NCBI GenBank assembly: GCA_040752215.1
Contig: JBFMEX010000034.1
Coordinates: forward strand, 1 to 53,030
Source: JBFMEX01 sp040752215
GTDB lineage: Bacteria; Pseudomonadota; Alphaproteobacteria; Rhizobiales; Hyphomicrobiaceae
Direction: 5' to 3'
Length of the DNA stretch: 53,030 nt
A model generated the notes under the pieces. It worked only from the letters and a program-made list of their open reading frames with translations. It was not told the origin of the DNA and did no database searches. Every line of letters starts with the position of its first letter. The first letter of the stretch is position 1. This document shows positions 51,977 to 53,030 of this stretch, piece after piece. Position numbers and translations under genes: made by a program.

Positions 51977-52252
51977 ACACGCCTCCCGTGGTCCGCGCCT
52001 CTACCCCGTCGCCGGAAGAATCCGCGTGCATCGTGGCGGAACCGGGTTGTGCCGTTTCATCGTTCGCACAAGTGAATAGTCGAAACGACGAAGGTCACGC
52101 ATTTGTGGCTCGACCCCACCGATCCCGGCAGATAATGGGCGACGGGTCGCCTTCGAACGTGTGACGATGCGCACACAATACGCCCCGGCTCTATCCGACT
52201 CGCGATCACCTGCGTGCCCAGCCAACCAAAATCCGATTCCCGGCGTCGACGC

Positions 52253-52933
52253 ATGCGTCCCTCTCCAAGGCGGCGCTGGCTGGCGATTTCCGCTTGTGCC
52301 GGTATCGCACTCGCCGCCGGGTCGCCGCCGTCGACGCCCGGCGGATACCAGCCGGGCGACCTCGCCAAGGTCGAGGGGATGGTGCGCTCGGGCTACGCCG
52401 ACGTCGCGCAGCTGCCGGCGGAGAAGCTCGCCGAGCTCGTGGGCCGCGGCGACGACCTGCTGATCCTCGACGTGCGTGAGGAGGAGGAGCACCGGGTCAG
52501 CCACATCGCCGGAGCGATTCGAGTCGATCCCGGCATCTGGTCGTCGACCTTCTTGTCCCGTCTGGGGCAGGCGGCCAAGGGCAAGAAGGTGGTGCTCTAC
52601 TGCTCGGTCGGGGTGCGCAGCTCGAAGCTGGCGGGCCGGGTGCAGGAGGGGTTGTTGGCGGCCGGGGCGACGGGCGTCTACAATCTGGCCGGCGGCATCT
52701 TCCGCTGGCACAACGAGCAGCGATCGCTGGTCGACGACAAGGGGCCGACGCCGCTGGTCCATCCCTACGATGCGAATTGGGGCGGTCTGCTGCTCCGGCA
52801 GGAGCACGCCGCGACCGCGCCGCGCTCGGCCCGGATGGAGGAGCCGCGATGCGCGGGTGCGGCGGGCGCCGAGTGGCGGCAGGTGATGGCCGGCCCGGGC
52901 CGGCCAGGGCCATTCAAAGAATCCGGCCGGTGA
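52253..52933 (+). CDS. Exported rhodanese-domain protein
   Basis: 226 residues. An N-terminal signal or anchor (RRRWLAISACAGIALAAG) precedes a single rhodanese domain at about residues 50-160: LLILDVREEEEHRVSHIAGA, then the active-site loop YCSVGVRSSKLA with the catalytic cysteine (CSVGVRS rather than the more usual CxxGxRS spacing, which it fits), and GVYNLAGGIFRWHNE. Such proteins carry persulfide sulfur or only bind. After about residue 165 there is an unrelated Pro/Arg/Ala tail. The GTG at 52214 is another possible start. It overlaps the 3' end of the next gene by 20 bases. Confidence 0.85.
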   Translation: MRPSPRRRWLAISACAGIALAAGSPPSTPGGYQPGDLAKVEGMVRSGYADVAQLPAEKLAELVGRGDDLLILDVREEEEHRVSHIAGAIRVDPGIWSSTFLSRLGQAAKGKKVVLYCSVGVRSSKLAGRVQEGLLAAGATGVYNLAGGIFRWHNEQRSLVDDKGPTPLVHPYDANWGGLLLRQEHAATAPRSARMEEPRCAGAAGAEWRQVMAGPGRPGPFKESGR

Positions 52934-53030
52934 CTGTGGCGATGGTTTCTGCGCGGTTTTCGCGGAAGTTCTCGCGGGCTTCGCGGATCGGCAGGCCGAG
53001 GCGGCGGATGATGGCGAGGGTGGCATTGCG
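52914..53030 (-). CDS. C-terminal end of an unrecognised protein (cut by right edge)
   Basis: The last 38 residues of a minus-strand frame, reading RNATLAIIRRLGLPIREA then RENFRENRAETIATVTGRIL, stop at 52914. Codon use is strongly biased to G/C in third positions, unlike a shadow frame. The sequence is too short to assign; a transposase end cannot be excluded. It converges on the rhodanese gene and overlaps its final 20 bases. Confidence 0.45.
   Translation of the reverse strand, partial: RNATLAIIRRLGLPIREARENFRENRAETIATVTGRIL

Noticed and set aside
52001..53026. Minus-strand frame of 341 codons over the rhodanese gene
   Set aside because: Antisense to a clear rhodanese domain and rich in Arg/Pro/Gly; only a different frame at the very right edge looks coded.

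Overview
This 53 kb window is high-G+C chromosomal DNA from an alphaproteobacterium, most likely of the order Hyphomicrobiales (Rhizobiales). The main evidence is the block PTS EIIA(Man) - HPr - truncated HprK - ChvG/ChvI - pckA. Supporting evidence is ahcY close to a PAS sensor kinase and a tsaE-amgK fusion followed by murU and addBA, plus the short palindromic repeats usual in gaps of such genomes. I cannot name the genus. No rRNA, tRNA, CRISPR array, prophage or complete insertion sequence was recognised.

Layout. Positions 1-12.7 kb lie on the minus strand: ahcY, a membrane PAS histidine kinase, tsaE-amgK, murU, addB and addA (cut by the left edge). The last four overlap or abut and cover tRNA t6A modification, peptidoglycan sugar recycling and double-strand break repair. 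From 13.1 to 16.3 kb two tandem, clearly paralogous TadE/G-like von Willebrand A proteins run on the plus strand, each with its own A+T-rich upstream region and terminator. From 16.4 to 20.4 kb (minus) come HPr, EIIA, HprK, ChvG and ChvI, a nitrogen/carbon PTS branch joined to the envelope-stress/acid two-component system. From 20.5 kb the plus strand carries a HugZ-like protein, pckA and a short-chain dehydrogenase.

From 24.2 to 33 kb there are mixed single genes: a fasciclin-domain protein, pyrE, a redoxin with a metal-binding-like His/Cys tail, a glutamine amidotransferase, a HAD protein, a GIY-YIG nuclease lying among inverted palindromic repeats, three RTX calcium-binding proteins, and infC among the RTX genes. 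From 33 to 37.7 kb an acetate-uptake operon (DUF485, actP, cNMP/CBS/DUF294 protein, DnaQ-like exonuclease) runs on the minus strand. From 37.9 to 45.2 kb lie a hypothetical membrane protein, NnrU and MOSC proteins, a large L,D-transpeptidase, panB, a TPR membrane protein and bamB. From 45.4 to 48.6 kb there is a three-gene MacA/MacB-type ABC exporter. The right end holds a BcsS-like outer-membrane protein, a phasin, a PcfJ-like protein, a rhodanese and a cut-off gene.

Most of the window is ordinary core genome with an envelope theme (ChvGI, BamB, L,D-transpeptidase, BcsS, TadG, RTX, MacAB). The observations most worth following are two probable non-canonical start codons (AUC for infC, CUG for chvG), each behind a strong Shine-Dalgarno; the GIY-YIG gene whose C-terminus is encoded by a palindromic repeat; the duplicated six-cysteine TadG/VWA genes; and the small RTX proteins around infC. 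I did not find a clearly new multi-gene defence or metabolic system.
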